Source: Glycine soja (lineage: Eukaryota > Streptophyta > Magnoliopsida > Fabales > Fabaceae). From it: a DNA stretch of 64,000 nt. Positions 43,693-55,738 of the stretch are shown here, piece by piece. Each line of letters starts with the position of its first letter. Within the stretch, counting starts at the first letter, position 1. The DNA lies in NCBI RefSeq assembly GCF_004193775.1, contig NC_041016.1:37728176-37792175 (forward strand), given 5' to 3'. The position numbers and the translations under genes were made by a program. Below the pieces are notes generated by a model. That model saw only the letters and a program-made list of their open reading frames with translations. It was not told the origin of the DNA and searched no databases.

Positions 43693-44789
43693 TGTTAGAC
43701 AAGTGGCCTCAGATATCTTAAGAAGGGGGGGGGGGGTTGAATTAAGATATTCCAAACTGTTTCCCCTAATTAAAAATCTATTTCACTTTTTACTCAAGTT
43801 ATGAATTCCCTTAATGACAATCTTCTTAAATATTAATTCAAATGAAACAATTTGAATATGAATATAAAGCAATAATAAATAAAGGAGATTAAGGGAAGAG
43901 AAAATGCAAACTCAGTTTTATACTGGTTCGGCCACACCCTTGTGCCTACGTCCAGTCCCCAAGCAACCCGCTTGAGAGTTCCACTATCTTGTAAATTCCT
44001 TTTACAAGTTCTAAACACACAAGGACAATCCTTCCTTTGTGTTTAGAGATCCTTTACAACAAGAGACTCACGGTCTCTTAATCCCTTAGAGAATGAGAAG
44101 AAGAAAAAGAACAAATCTCTCTAGAAAGAGATGGATTTTATAGATTGAGCACTCAAATAATTCCTTAATGAATTGCAATTGAATTGGCCAAGGAATTCTT
44201 AAGAGGATAAAATGAATTTTCTCTTTGAGAGGATAAACACTTTATTGTTCTGAAAATCTCTGAGCAATTTCGTGTTTAAGTCACATATATATAGACCAAT
44301 GGTGGTCATGAATAAAGCCTTTGAAAAGTTGTGACTCTTGAAATTATTATTCTGAAAATCTTGTCTGGTAATCGATTACAGTAATTGTGTAATCGATTAC
44401 AGCTTTTAAAATTTGAATTAAAACGTTTACTAACTGCTGGTAATCGATTACCAAAATTGTGTAATCGATTACACAGTCTAAAATTTCGAATTCAAATTTT
44501 TGTAGCTGTTATAAAACGTATTTGGCCACTGGTAATCGATTACATCCTCTGGTAATCGATTACCAGAGAGTAAAACCTTTGAGAAACACTTTTTTAATTT
44601 AAATCACTTGGCCAAACCTTTGCTAATTCAATTAGGAATTCCCTTCCTAATATTCTAGTGATCATCTTGATGTTGTGACTTGTAATCTTGAAGTATTGTC
44701 TTGAATATTAATCTTGAAAAGCCCATTTGCATCAATTGCAACACATCATCATGATCATCATCAAAACATCAAAGCCAATTGCATCTACA
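43693..44789 (-). repeat. Element C 5' LTR
   Basis: 1,097 bp with a run of 12 G. Palindromes at about 44367-44562; TATA box TATATATA at 44286-44293. Downstream of the TATA box the transcript would contain short hairpins of its own, for example AGAGAC/GTCTCT-type arms (about 44060-44080) and a CTTGTAAA/TTTACAAG pair (about 43990-44010), with loops unlike those of A/B. Confidence 0.92.
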
Positions 44790-44794
44790 AAATG

Positions 44795-45301
44795 AACCAA
44801 AAGTTGCTAACATGATGTTACAAGCTCTTTAAATAGACCCGAGATTACATTTAATTTTTGTGCCTTAGATGATTTTCGTTGCAGCAAAACAACACCTATG
44901 AACTAAGGACTTTGCACTTGACCTTCATGCCTCTAGACCTTTATTCACTGGGGCAAATGGACAACTCATTGTGGCGAGTTTATCTTAATTCCAAGGTCTT
45001 CAATTTTGTGGATTTGTTGTGGTGAATCTCTATAAGTTCCAATTCATTAATGTCTTGTTTTGTTGGGGGATATTATCTCTGCAACTCATTATTCTTTGAT
45101 GATCAAAATCTGTTGTTGTAACATCAAATTTTACACAAAAACATCAAAAAATATCTTTTTAAGTTTCGAAAACCATGTTATACAATTTATTTACAAAAAC
45201 CACAATTATGGACAAAAATTCTAAAGAAAAGATAAGATAAGCTCACATAATAAGGTGTGAAAAACAATTATTAGTTTGTCATCATAAAAAAAGGGGGAGA
45301 T
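44795..45301 (+). other. Remnant right of element C and element E polypurine tract
   Basis: The first part continues the remnant at 34700-35546. The second part is element E's 3' untranslated region, ending in AAAAAAAGGGGGAGAT (45285-45300) directly before the LTR. Confidence 0.6.
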
Positions 45302-47057
45302 TGTTGAATCCACATCCCTAGTTTTAATTATGACAAACCATTAGAAATGCAAATTGTAAGGATAATAGGTTTTATGTGATGACTAACATTCTGCTCAAGT
45401 GTTTCAGTGCTAAACTTATTAATATGTAGATGTGTTCCTGTATTTTGAGGTGCTTAGAAAGGTTGTCTCAAAACATCTATCAAGAGTAAAAGAACTCAAA
45501 AGATTCCTTGAAGCCACCTTGCATGATGAAGAATGATTTCCTCTGAGTACTTAGTTTTGTCAAAGTATAAGATAATAAGGCCTTACATAGAAGACACATC
45601 AAAGGCTAAATTGACAGCATCCAACATTAGAATGAAGTTGTATCAAAGTCTACATCAAAATGATGAAGAACATGAATTTGAAGACTAAACTTCAGAATGG
45701 AGGTCAGAATGATTTAGAATGCACCTCAAGGATAACATTAGTTCTTCCATATGTTGCCACATCTACAAAAGGCACATTAGAAGATTGATGTTGACAACAT
45801 TTCACCTTCCATATGTTGCCACACACACTAGGGGCGCATAAAAAAAGTGGATGCTAGCTGCACATGAGAAGAAATGATGTGGAACATCAAAATGAAAGAC
45901 TAAATACAATACATAGTCTAACCTTGGATAGAACACTAACACATCATAAATTATACCTTCACTTTGTTTTTATGAAGCAATCTACATCAGAATGCTTTGT
46001 GTTGTGAAGATGTGTTAGGATTGTTGAAGTTGTGCTACTTCAGAATGACAATTTAGTTGAACTTCATCAAATGATCTACTTCCAGTGTGGATCCTTTCTC
46101 AACTAACATAAAAATCCTCATTTTGATGTGTCTTCAAAATGCTCATCAGAAAGGTTCCTGATAATGGGAACCTCAAAATGACCCTGCTAGTTGTCATGAC
46201 ATGACAATTGTCATCTATGCCTGCTTACTCCAAAATTCTTTCAATTGAGTGGGCTCCACTTCAACAGTCTTCTTTGAAGCTTTAGGAGGTCATCAAGTTA
46301 AGTTGAAACCTTCCAAGTGAAAGAAACTTCAGCCAAGTTCTCTGTGTGACAAATCTTCCATTTTTGCTTCAACCATCTTAAATGAAAGTGGCCAACTTTT
46401 TGTAAAAGCTTGTAAATGGATATAGATCTAAGATAGAAGTGTGATACTGTAATTTATTGTATGGAAACCTTCTTGTGAAGAGAATCTATATCTGTAGAGT
46501 AAAAAAAAACAGAGATCTTTTAGTTGTTGAAAGTGTAGCAAGTGGCTGACAAAGGTTGTAACAAGGGGAATAGTTGGTCTAGCTGAGCCTAGGTGTGAAG
46601 TCTAGTGGTTTGTTGGTCCAACAGTGGCTGGTTGTGTTTGTGAAACCTCCTCTTGAAGAGTAAGGACTGGACGTAACTCAAGGTTAGGGTGAACCAGTAT
46701 AAAAATCATTGTGCATCATCTTCTTCCTCTTTCTCTCAACTAATTTTAATTTGTACACTGTTCACTGCTTTTGTTTATCACTAAGGCAGAATACTCCTTT
46801 GACAAATACTCTTACAACTAAACCCTATTTTTTTATCGAAGTCCTTTTAGCTAAACATCTTTTAAAAATAGAGCTCTAAATCGTGCAAACCTTTTTTTTT
46901 CAAAACTACTTACATTTTCATTCTGAGCTCAGAATAGTTCTATATTTTGAATTGTCTTTTTTTAACTTATATGAAAATACATTTTATCATTAAACGAAAT
47001 TAAAGTTTTGTGAAAACAAAAATTCAACCACCTTCTTCTGGTACTTTTGCCACTTCA
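45302..47057 (+). repeat. Element E 3' LTR
   Basis: 1,756 bp, TGTTGAATCC...CCACTTCA, next to its polypurine tract. The related solo LTR is at 26414-30344. Near its end it carries the conserved ACTGGACGTA...GAACCAGTATAAA block shared with elements A to D. Confidence 0.88.
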
Positions 47058-47764
47058 GTTTCTTCTATGGTTCTGAGTCTTTCTTTTCTTTTCTCCTCTT
47101 ACTGCCTTTCTACAACCTTATTCGTTCTTCTTCTTTAGCTATTCGTCTTCTTTTTGGTACTTCTGGAGTTACTCCAAACCTCATTTTCTTCAAATTTTCC
47201 TTCACAAAGCACACAAGACTTTCCATTGATAAATATCAAATTTACCATATTTGCATATACAATTTGAGATGGTGTGAGTTTTTACAGAGAAATAGGACAA
47301 TTTTACTAGGTATCCTCGCTCAAGCGAGGTATAGACCACTCAAGCCAGTTCAAACAGAGATATTCCAAGAATTAACGTGCACTTTGGCGAGTTTCGTTGA
47401 AATCCGAACTAAATTTGATACTTAATTGGAGTTATCTCTAAGGATAGAATAATCTTGATTAAGCCTCGATAATTCCCAAATGATAATGTTGATTGCTTGT
47501 GATGATTTGCCAATGGATTAGGAATCAAGACAAGTGATTTAGGGTTTATCACCTAAGGGATTAGGGATAAAATACATTAGTGAATTGAGGATGAACGATA
47601 TAACAATGTAGAAGTTTAAGGAATTGCAACAAATAGGGGATTCAAAGTACAATCTTAGCATCTCAACGTTATTGTTTCTATCTACAATTATTATCGTTTC
47701 AACTAATAACTTCTTACCTTTTCTTTTAATTTCTATTATTAAATTTTTAGCACATTAATGTCTC
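47058..47764 (+). other. Unassigned sequence, possibly gypsy-type LTR remnant
   Basis: No ORF of note. Contains CTCGCTCAAGCGAGG, a short inverted repeat, and an end region resembling 26330-26408. No family assigned. Confidence 0.35.
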
Positions 47765-49261
47765 TATGGAAGCAATGACTTCCAAGATTAAGCAAGTTCC
47801 AAAGAATCAGGAGTCAAAAAGCTTCAAGAATCAAGTTTCAAAGAATCAAGATTCAAGAATAATCAAGTTTCAAGAACAATCAAGATCGAGATTCAAGACT
47901 CAACATTCAAGAATCAAGAGAAGACTTAATTAAGATAAGTACTAGAAAGGTTTTTCAAAACATTGAGTAGCACAACAATATTTCACAAAATCTTTTACCA
48001 AAGAGTTTTACTCTCTGGTAATCGATTACCATAAGGTAGTAATCGATTACCAGTAGCCAGCATTATTTTCAAAACTGATTTACAAAGCTGTAATCGATTA
48101 CCATGATCATTAATCGATTACCAGTGTTTTAAAACGTTAGATTTCGAATTTCAAGAGTCACAACTAGTGATAAAACTTTTTCAAATTATTTTAAACTTGT
48201 GTAATCGATTACATTGACCTGTAATCGATTACCTGAGTTTCTAAACATTTTGATTTTCAAAATTTAAACATGAAGAGTCACATCTGTTGATGTGTAACCG
48301 ATTACACCTTGATGGTAATCGATTACCAGTGATTGATTTCGAAAATTAAATTTCCAAAAGTCACAATTCTTAAAGTGACTTGTTTCTGAATATTTTTTCA
48401 AAAGTCACAACTTTTTGAGTGACTAGTTTTCAAAAGAGTCACAATTTTTAAAAGGTGATTGGTTTTAAAGAAATTTCCAAGAGCCACAAACTTTAACTTG
48501 AGTCATCATACAATTATAAATATGTGACCATGGCATGAATTTCAACAAGTTTTTACAGAACTTTCTAACTCATTTCTCTTCATCTTTCAACATGTTTCTT
48601 ACAGAAATTCTGATTCATTTCTCAACTTCTTTCTATGAGATTTTGTTTAATACCTTCTCTTCCAAGAAAAGTTCATTGTTCAAAAACTTGTGCTATTCTT
48701 CTTCTTCATTCACTTCTCCCTTTGCCAAAAGAATAGAAGGACTAACTGTCTGAATTCTTTTGTGTCTCCCTTCTTTCTTTCCAAGAGAATTCAAAGGACT
48801 AACCGCCTGAGAATTCTTTTGATTCTTCCCTTCCCCTTAAACAAAAGATTTCAAAAGGACTAACCGCTTGAGATATCTTTTGTTTCCCCTTACAAAGATT
48901 CAAAGGACTAACCGCCTGAGAATTCTTTGCCTTGACACATTGGAGGGTAAAGGTTTTTTCAAGGTTGAAAGAAATCTCAAGAATCGTTGGTTGCTTGGGG
49001 ACTGGATGTAGGCACGGGTTATTGCCGAACCAGTCTAAATCTTGTGTTTGTCTTCTTCTTCCCTACAATCTTGTGTTTGCCGAACCAGTCTAAATCTTGG
49101 TTAAGTTTTTGTTTCTATTCTTTACTTTCTTAACTTAGTAGTAAAAGCCTAGTTAAATCTAGTAACATTAAGAAGGATAAATTTTTAATCAATCAAGACA
49201 CACTAATAATTAATTCAACCCCCCCCCCTTCTTAATTATTCCGAGGCCACTTGATCCAACA
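47765..49261 (+). repeat. Element D 5' LTR
   Basis: About 1,497 bp; start reads TATGGAAGCAATG where the sister LTR at 15880 has TGTGGAAGCAATG, so the terminal TG is mutated. Many palindromes (48018-48330), TATA box at 48515. The hairpin series is gone: sequence jumps at about 48953-48956 from GGAGGGTA to AAGG, apparently by deletion between two GTA words. Confidence 0.85.
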
Positions 49262-49263
49262 AG

Positions 49264-49275
49264 TGGTATCAGAGC
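49264..49275 (+). promoter_or_regulatory. Element D primer-binding site
   Basis: TGGTATCAGAGC, initiator tRNA-Met complement, two bases after the LTR. Confidence 0.92.
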
Positions 49276-49311
49276 AGGTATCTTGAGAAAAGTTTCACAA
49301 CTTCAAGATAA

Positions 49312-49626
49312 ATGGCCTCTTTAAATTCTCTATTTGTCAAAAGAAATTTCAGGTATAGGTCAAATCTGAAATCATTTCAAGATCATGATGAAGATCAAGC
49401 CAACTTATGTCTCATTACAAAATCTCATGAGAATAACAAGGAATAATCTGTAAGGAAGAAGTGGTACATCGACAGTGGATGTTCCAAGAATATGACGGGA
49501 GATGTATCTAAGTTTACAACCATTTCCCCTAAGAAAAGTGGACATGTTACATACGGCGACAACAACAAATGAAAAATCATTGGAGTCAGCAAAATAGGTA
49601 CGAGTTCCTTTACTCCTATTGAAAAT
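49312..49626 (+). pseudogene. Element D gag start fused to protease by deletion
   Basis: 'MASLNSLFV' marks the gag start (49312), but nearly all of gag, including both zinc knuckles, is missing. About 130 bases later the sequence is already protease ('[16 protein letters not shown]', about 49455-49505, with the D-S-G active site). Within it GGA has become TGA (about 49570), a stop in 'GDNNKG'. The element therefore cannot make its own capsid. Confidence 0.8.
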
Positions 49627-52104
49627 GTGCTACTTGTAGAAGGTTTAAAGCATAGCCTATTAAGTGTTAGTCAATTATGTGATAGAGGATATAAATTATC
49701 TTTTGATTCTGAAAAATGTGTTATCAAGCATGAACATGACAAAGATATTGAGCATATAGGTTTCAGAGAAAATAATGTTTACATGATTGATCTAAAACAA
49801 AAGTCTGAAAATGATAGATGCTTTCTAAGTAAAGATAGTGATCCTTGGTTATGGCATAAGAGAATTGCTCACATTAACATGGATCATCTAAATAGATTAA
49901 TCTCAAAAGACCTAGTTGTTGGTTTACCAAAATTAAAGTTTGAAAAAGATAAATTATGTGATGCATGCCAAAAAGGTAAGCAAACAAAAGTATCTTTTAA
50001 ATCTAAAAATATTGTCTCTACCACTCAACCATTACAACTATTGCATATGGATCTGTTTGGACCCTCTAGGGTCATGAGTTTTGGTGGTAGTTACTATGCC
50101 TTAGTAATTGTTGATGACTATTCTAGATATACTTGGACTTTATTTCTTACTCATAAAAATGATGCATTTCATGCATTTAGAAGACTTGCCAAAGTCATCC
50201 AAAACAAGAAAAATCTCAAAATTATCTCCATTAGAAGTGATCATGGAGGTGAATTTGAAAACAATGATTTTGAAATGTTTTGTGATGAACATGACATAGA
50301 ACACAACTTTTCTGCACCTAGGACACCCCAACAAAACGGTGTAGTAGAATGGAAAAATAGATCTTTAGAAGAAATAGCTAGAACCCTTTTAAATGACACT
50401 CCACTTCCAAAATATTTTTGGGCAGAAGCTGTCAACACCACATGTTATATTATGAATAGAGCCTTAATAAGACCCATTCTTATGAAAACCCCATATGAAC
50501 TGTTTAACAATAGAAAACCAAACATTGTTCATTTACATGTTTTTGGATGTAAATGTTTTGTCCTAAACAATGGTAAAGAAAGCCTAGGAAAATTTGATGC
50601 TAAGGCGGATGAGGGTATCTTCCTTGGTTATTCCCTACATAGCAAAGCCTTTAGAATATACAACAAAAGAACCATGACAATTGAGGAATCAATACATGTT
50701 ACTTTTGGTGAAACTAATATTACCTCTTCGAGAAAGGAATTTCTTGATGATATTGCAGATTCTTTGGAAGATATGCACAATCAAAAAAGGAATCTAAAAA
50801 GGAAGAGAAATGAAGAAAACAAGGATGTTCAAGATGACATAGCCCAAGAAAATGATGATCTTCCCAAAGAATGGAAAACCTCAAGAAATCATTCTCTTGA
50901 CAATATCATCGGAGATATCTCAAAAGGGGTAACAACAACTATACACTCTCTCAAAGATTTATGCAATAACATGGCATTTGTTTCTATGATAGAACCTAAA
51001 AACTTTAAAGAAGCCATAATAGATTATCAATGGATAGTTGCTATGCAAGAAGAGTTAATTCAATATGAGAGAAATAATGTTTGGGAACTAGTTGAGAGAC
51101 CACACAACTACCCCATTATAGGAACTAAGTGGGTATTTAGAAATAAACTAGATGAAAATGGAATAGTAATTAGAAATAAAGCTAGACTAGTTGCAAAAGG
51201 GTATAACCAAGAAGAAGGTATAGACTATGAAGAAACATTTGCACCGGTAGCTAGATTAGAAGCCATTGGAATGCTTTTAGCCTATGCATCTATTATGAAT
51301 TTTAAATTATATCAAATGGATGTCAAGAGTGCCTTCTTAAATGGTCTAATCCAAGAGGAAGTATATGTAAAACAACCTCCCGGGTTTGAAGACTCACAAA
51401 AATTAGATCATGTCTATAAGTTAAAGAAATCACTTTATGGGTTAAAACAAGCACCTAGGGCTTGGTATGAAAGATTAAGTAAATTCCTATTAGAAAAGAA
51501 TTTCACTCAAGGAAAAGTAGATACCACCTTATTCATAAAGAAGAAGGATAATGATATCTTATTGGTACAAATTTATATTGATGATATAATCTTTGGATCT
51601 ACTAATGAATCTCTGTGCAAGAAGTTTTCCATTAACATGCAAAGTGAGTTTGAAATGTCCATGATGGGTGAGTTAAACTACTTTCTTGGACTACAAATCA
51701 AACAAACAAATGATGGGATCTTTGTCAACCAAGCAAAATATTGCAAGGAACTCATCAAGAAATTCGGAATGGAGAACTCAAAACACTTGGCTACTCCTAT
51801 GAGAACTGGTTGCTATCTTGATAAAGATGAGTCCGGTCAACCTGTTGATGAAAAGCAATATAGAGGTATGATTGGATCTCTACTTTACTTATCTACAAGT
51901 AGGCCATATATTATGTTCAGTGTGTGCATGTGTGCAAGATTTCAATCAAATCCAAAGTTTTCACATCTAACTGCAGTAAAAAGAATCATAGGATATCTCT
52001 TAAGAACAATTAACTTAGGATTATGGTACCCAAAAAATTCTTTATGCAATTTAGTAGGATACTCAGATTTAGATTTTAGATTTTGCTGGATCCAAAACAG
52101 ATAG
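49627..52104 (+). CDS. Element D pol: integrase and reverse transcriptase, 825 codons open
   Basis: Longest open frame of the window, but only the interior of a polyprotein: the first Met is not a natural start, since protease precedes it in the same direction. GAG-pre-integrase zinc residues are H77, H82, C111 and C114. Integrase catalytic residues are D142 ('[10 protein letters not shown]'), D205 ('IRSDHGGEF') and E241 ('NGVVEWKN'), with the usual 35-residue gap between the second D and E; the residue after E241 is Trp where element C has Arg. RT motifs are '[11 protein letters not shown]', '[10 protein letters not shown]', '[14 protein letters not shown]' and the catalytic YIDD near residue 655. 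The frame is lost at about 52075 by a 7-bp tandem duplication (AGATTTT), just at the start of RNase H. Without gag, and with this shift, the element is not autonomous, but integrase and RT look well preserved. Confidence 0.9.
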   Translation: MLLVEGLKHSLLSVSQLCDRGYKLSFDSEKCVIKHEHDKDIEHIGFRENNVYMIDLKQKSENDRCFLSKDSDPWLWHKRIAHINMDHLNRLISKDLVVGLPKLKFEKDKLCDACQKGKQTKVSFKSKNIVSTTQPLQLLHMDLFGPSRVMSFGGSYYALVIVDDYSRYTWTLFLTHKNDAFHAFRRLAKVIQNKKNLKIISIRSDHGGEFENNDFEMFCDEHDIEHNFSAPRTPQQNGVVEWKNRSLEEIARTLLNDTPLPKYFWAEAVNTTCYIMNRALIRPILMKTPYELFNNRKPNIVHLHVFGCKCFVLNNGKESLGKFDAKADEGIFLGYSLHSKAFRIYNKRTMTIEESIHVTFGETNITSSRKEFLDDIADSLEDMHNQKRNLKRKRNEENKDVQDDIAQENDDLPKEWKTSRNHSLDNIIGDISKGVTTTIHSLKDLCNNMAFVSMIEPKNFKEAIIDYQWIVAMQEELIQYERNNVWELVERPHNYPIIGTKWVFRNKLDENGIVIRNKARLVAKGYNQEEGIDYEETFAPVARLEAIGMLLAYASIMNFKLYQMDVKSAFLNGLIQEEVYVKQPPGFEDSQKLDHVYKLKKSLYGLKQAPRAWYERLSKFLLEKNFTQGKVDTTLFIKKKDNDILLVQIYIDDIIFGSTNESLCKKFSINMQSEFEMSMMGELNYFLGLQIKQTNDGIFVNQAKYCKELIKKFGMENSKHLATPMRTGCYLDKDESGQPVDEKQYRGMIGSLLYLSTSRPYIMFSVCMCARFQSNPKFSHLTAVKRIIGYLLRTINLGLWYPKNSLCNLVGYSDLDFRFCWIQNR

Positions 52105-52414
52105 GAAGAGTACTAGTGGCACATGTCATTTCATAGGATCTGCTCTTGTCTCTTGGCATAGCAAGAAGCAAAATAGTGTAGCATTATCCACAGTCGAAGC
52201 ACAATACATCTCTGCTGGTAGTAGTTGTGCACAAATCCAGTGGATGAAACAACAACTATCTGATTATAGGATTGTATTAGACCAAATCCCCATAAAATGT
52301 GACAACACAAGTGCAATAAATATATCTAAGAACCCAGTTCTCCACTCTAGAACCAAGCACATAGAAATTAGACATCATTTTCTTAGAGATAATGTCCTAA
52401 AAGGTGATTGTGTT
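52105..52414 (+). pseudogene. Element D RNase H fragment
   Basis: After the frameshift RNase H continues in another frame: 'QLSDYRIVLDQIPIKCDNTSAINISKNPVLHSRTKHIEIRHH' region at about 52244-52390, split here into short motifs. It ends mid-gene at GATTGTGTT, the flank of the Ogre-type insertion. Confidence 0.88.
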
Positions 52415-53985
52415 TGTCATACCCTAATTTTGTCCGGGGATTATTACTTGATTACATGCAATAAATGAAGTCCCGAGACGTCTCAGAAATCGAAAGGAAG
52501 TAGGCTTGCGTGATTCGTGAAATTCCGTAATGTGGCGGAAATCGAAAAGAGGTGTTTTTGCGCAATCCGTGAGTTTTTGTAACTTCTTCGAAAGCTAAAA
52601 AAGAGTAAATACATAATCCGTAAGGATTCATAACCTTGCGAAAGGAAAATAAGTATCGTTACGAAATTTGTAAAGTTTCGTAACGTTACGGAAAAAGAAT
52701 TACAAAAAAATAGAAAGGGGGTGCATTTAGTAAACAGGGGGGGTGCAAATAGCAACCAGACCCACTTGGGCCCTCCAGAAGGTTGTTGCTTCTGGAGGAA
52801 GCAACCTTGCTCGTCTGGGCGAGCTGAGCTCGCCTGGGCGAGCTGAGCTCGCCTGGGCGGCAAGCTTCTCCCCTATTTTGCTATAAATAGGGGGAGAAGT
52901 GAAGAAGAAAAGGGTTCAGCCCCTTAGGCACTTCTCTCTCTCTCGAAATAGCTGAGGAAAATTAGTTCCGTGAAGAAAATCCAAGCCGAGGCGCTTCCGT
53001 AACGTTTCCGTAACGTTTCCGTGAGTAATTACGCGAAGACTCTCGATCGTTCTTCAAAATTCATCGTTCGTTCTTCGTTTTCTTCAGTCTTCAACTGGTA
53101 AGTACCTCAAACCAAGCTTTTCAATTCATTCTATGTACCCGTGGTCGTCCACATTTTGTTTCATGTATTTTTATTCTCGTTTTCATTTGCTTGTTATACC
53201 CCCTTTTGACGTGCTTAAGCCATTTATTTAAGTCATTTCTCGCTTAATCTAAAAATAAAATAAATTTCCACCGATCGTTTGAATTGTATCATCCGTTAAA
53301 TTTGGTTAAAATGAATTCCGACCGTTCGGTCGTGCTGTAACCACGTTGGAAATCAAAAAAGAGGTAAAATAATAATATAATACTTTTTAGTAAAATAAAA
53401 GCGAAAGATCAATCGGACGTTTTCTCTTTGGGATTTCTCATTCTTAATTAAATTGACTAATAACTAAAGTGAAACTAAGGCTAAAGTCAACTCGCCTAGT
53501 CAAGCTCGTCCACAAAAATAGGATTTTGAAAGTTTATCATTTCTGTTTCTTACCAAGTAAAATGGATCATTTTTAAGGTCCAACGCCTTAAAATGATCAC
53601 CTTTCAAAGTAAAAGAATCACTTGATTCACGCATAAGAAAGAATTACGTAGGTCTGATTTGCTCTCCAAAGGAGGGTACGTAGGAGCAAAAGCCCCCGCT
53701 TTTGTCGACCTCAAAAAATAAAAAGAAATAAAAGTTAAGATAACACAATTCCACAATTCTAAAAATAGGCTGTTGTCCTTTGAGACAAACGTGAGAGGTG
53801 CTAATACGTTCCTCAAGCGTAAATACAACTCCCGGACTTAGAATTTTCATTTTGACCGATTTCCTTCAGTTTTTCCGACGTTTTCCACAAATAAACGTTG
53901 GTGGCGACTCCGCGCATCTTTCCTCCTTTGGAAAGCGCACCCGTGAGCCTCGCCCTCGCTTGCCAGCGAAGGGCACGTTGCGACA
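52415..53985 (+). repeat. Ogre-type 5' LTR
   Basis: 1,571 bp, TGTCATACCC...GCGACA. Contains repeated 'GAGCTGAGCTCGCCTGGGC' units (about 52815-52862), repeated 'TTCCGTAACG' words, TATA box TATAAATAG at 52882, and 'ACGTAGGTCTGA' with 'TACGTAGGAGCAAAAGCCC' near 53650-53690. Confidence 0.85.
52882..52890 (+). promoter_or_regulatory. Ogre-type LTR TATA box
   Basis: TATAAATAG in a G-rich setting; a transcription start about 30 bp downstream is expected. Confidence 0.75.
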
Positions 53986-53987
53986 GT

Positions 53988-54005
53988 TGGTGACTCCACT
54001 GGGGA
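53988..54005 (+). promoter_or_regulatory. Ogre-type primer-binding site
   Basis: TGGTGACTCCACTGGGGA, two bases after the LTR. This form is familiar from Ogre/Tat elements, for which tRNA-Arg has been described as primer; the exact tRNA was not checked. Confidence 0.75.
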
Positions 54006-55738
54006 CTTTTTGTGAGTTAGGCCTATTTTAGGAATTGTGGAATTGTGAAACTTTGTGTGTACATTTGTTGATTTGTGCAAAATGTGAAACTTTGTGTGTG
54101 AATTTGTAGAACTGTGTAAAATGTAAATAATTGTTGTCTATTTCGCATTCTTCACACTGCATTCTAAGCACCCACGGGTTTGAGTAAAAAAGGGGCCCTA
54201 CACCCGGGTTCATGGGAATTTAAGGAGTGGAGGTGAATCTATCATCATGCTAGGTCTCCGACTTGCTTGATAATAGTGAAACCTCGTCTAGAGCTTTCTC
54301 TCTTTATAATGTGTTGTCGCTGGTATTCCATACCGCCACAATATTATTATCTTGAGTGATGATACCTCTAGAGAACGACCGTGTGAGTTGTAAATTGTTG
54401 GGAAGTAGTTATTAGCGACCCCTAGATATTATCCCATAGGTTCCCAAATAGGGGCAAAGAGAGCAAACACGCTCCGTGCCATTCGTTCTCATGGATTTTT
54501 TGGTAAATAGCACTAGTTTATAGTTTTGCTAGTGATGTTCGGTTTCTTTAGAGTAATAGGTAACCTTTTTAATACTACGTTGAGGCGCCATCATGCCCAA
54601 AACGTAGCATTAAAGTTGGATCTCTGCAGTCTCGTATGTGTGAATTACCCCTTTGTGTTGTTTTCTTTTCGTGTCATGCATGCACATCTGCATCATACCG
54701 TCACACATGCGTTGTATGTGGGTCTCGTCTTTTGTCGTGGGAAGTCGAAAGATCCATATCATCTTCTTAACTGCACACATGGGGCACTGCACCCCCAAAT
54801 GCGCAGTAAGGGGAGATGATTTTCCGGGCTCTCGTGTCTGTAAATGCATTCATATCATGCATCGCATAAGAATTTCTTCATGGCATCATAACGAACATAT
54901 CGTTCCTACATTTGCCCGTTATCACATCCCCATTTTGCATGAGTCATTGCATCATCATGCATATGTGTTCAACAAACTTTTTGATCTACAAATTGCATAC
55001 TTTTTGTTCTACATGTTTGCTCATACATGATCCTTGTATTTTCCTCTACAAAAAAAAAACAAAAAAAAGGGAAGCATGAAAATTCATGATGCATTCTTAG
55101 TTGCATGTGTTAGGTACCGTGAGCCAAACCATGTTGGGATCATAAACCCATTTCACTTAAAAACAAAAGGATTGAACATGGTACCTAATGCATGGTTAAC
55201 TAAGAAAGGATGTTTCTTCGGGCATCTCAATCTCATAATTACATTTTCCATACATTGCATGCATATTCCCGAGTCTTTCATCCCTATGAATTGTTGATGA
55301 AGTATTGGCGATCAAAATTGCCATTTCCTGGGTTATGGGGTTGAACCAAGCTCGTGCTTTTACGAAAAGGTTCATCGAGTCAAGTTGAAGTATGGAAGTA
55401 ACCATCTTGAAAAAAATTGGGGCAAAAGATCGTGTTACATCGCTGCTTCGTCTACTGCCAAACACATTTGGGGCTGCTGATGTCCCTGTTACTTCCAGTT
55501 TCACCTTGACGAAGATGTCATGGACCATGTTGAAAATCTAAATTGATTCAACCCCATATCCAGTGTACAAATTCGCAATACTTCAATTGTGCATCATTCG
55601 CATACATCCATGTTGTTCATTGGTTGCATTGCTCATTGCATTCTTTCCTTGAAAAAAAAAAACTTAATCATTGTTATAAAAAAGAAAAAAAAACATGCTT
55701 TATGGTGCCCTCACCGAACTTGTGCTAGAGCTAGAGTA
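54006..55738 (+). other. Ogre-type leader region
   Basis: 1.7 kb between primer site and gag. Ogre elements carry an additional ORF1 here; I see only short frames on both strands (for example 54653-55030 plus, 55196-55528 minus) and no recognisable ORF1. Confidence 0.6.

Larger units (their letters stand above)
35551..44789 (-). mobile_element. Sirevirus-like copia element C, complete and nearly intact
   Basis: 9,239 bp on the minus strand, TG...CA ends, perfect TSDs AAATG (35546-35550 and 44790-44794). Order along the element: 5' LTR (43693-44789), initiator-Met primer site, gag, protease-integrase, RT-RNase H, internal promoter-like block, envelope-like ORF, three polypurine tracts, 3' LTR (35551-36642). 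Only three nonsense codons separate it from a full coding set. The LTRs differ at about 16 positions plus one G-run length, so it is one of the youngest insertions here. Confidence 0.95.
30660..47057 (+). mobile_element. SIRE-like copia element E, 3' half, interrupted by element C
   Basis: Runs from inside RT through RNase H, an envelope-like ORF region, untranslated sequence, a polypurine tract (45285-45301) and a 3' LTR (45302-47057). The 5' LTR, gag, protease and integrase are missing. A further LTR-like remnant (about 34700-35546 and 44795-45050) and element C (35551-44789) lie inside it. Confidence 0.75.
47765..52414 (+). mobile_element. Copia element D (Sirevirus-like), 3' end cut by Ogre-type insertion
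   Basis: 5' LTR 47765-49261, primer site, severely deleted gag, protease-integrase-RT nearly open, RNase H, then interruption at 52415 by an Ogre-type LTR. The rest of RNase H, the expected envelope-like ORF and the 3' LTR should lie beyond that element, outside the window. Confidence 0.9.

Noticed and set aside
43721..43740. Long G runs (12 here, 7 at 35583, others at 17838, 25176 and 57961) as a possible quadruplex signal
   Set aside because: They sit at one fixed LTR position, and the length varies as expected for polymerase slippage in a homopolymer; no G-tract series is present.
26414..45302. One large element with LTRs at 26414 and 45302
   Set aside because: The left LTR has its own GAGAT duplications on both sides, and no primer site follows it, so it is a solo LTR.
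52483..52863. 126-codon minus-strand ORF in the Ogre-type LTR
   Set aside because: It lies wholly inside an LTR, and its composition follows the repeated GAGCTCGCC words.
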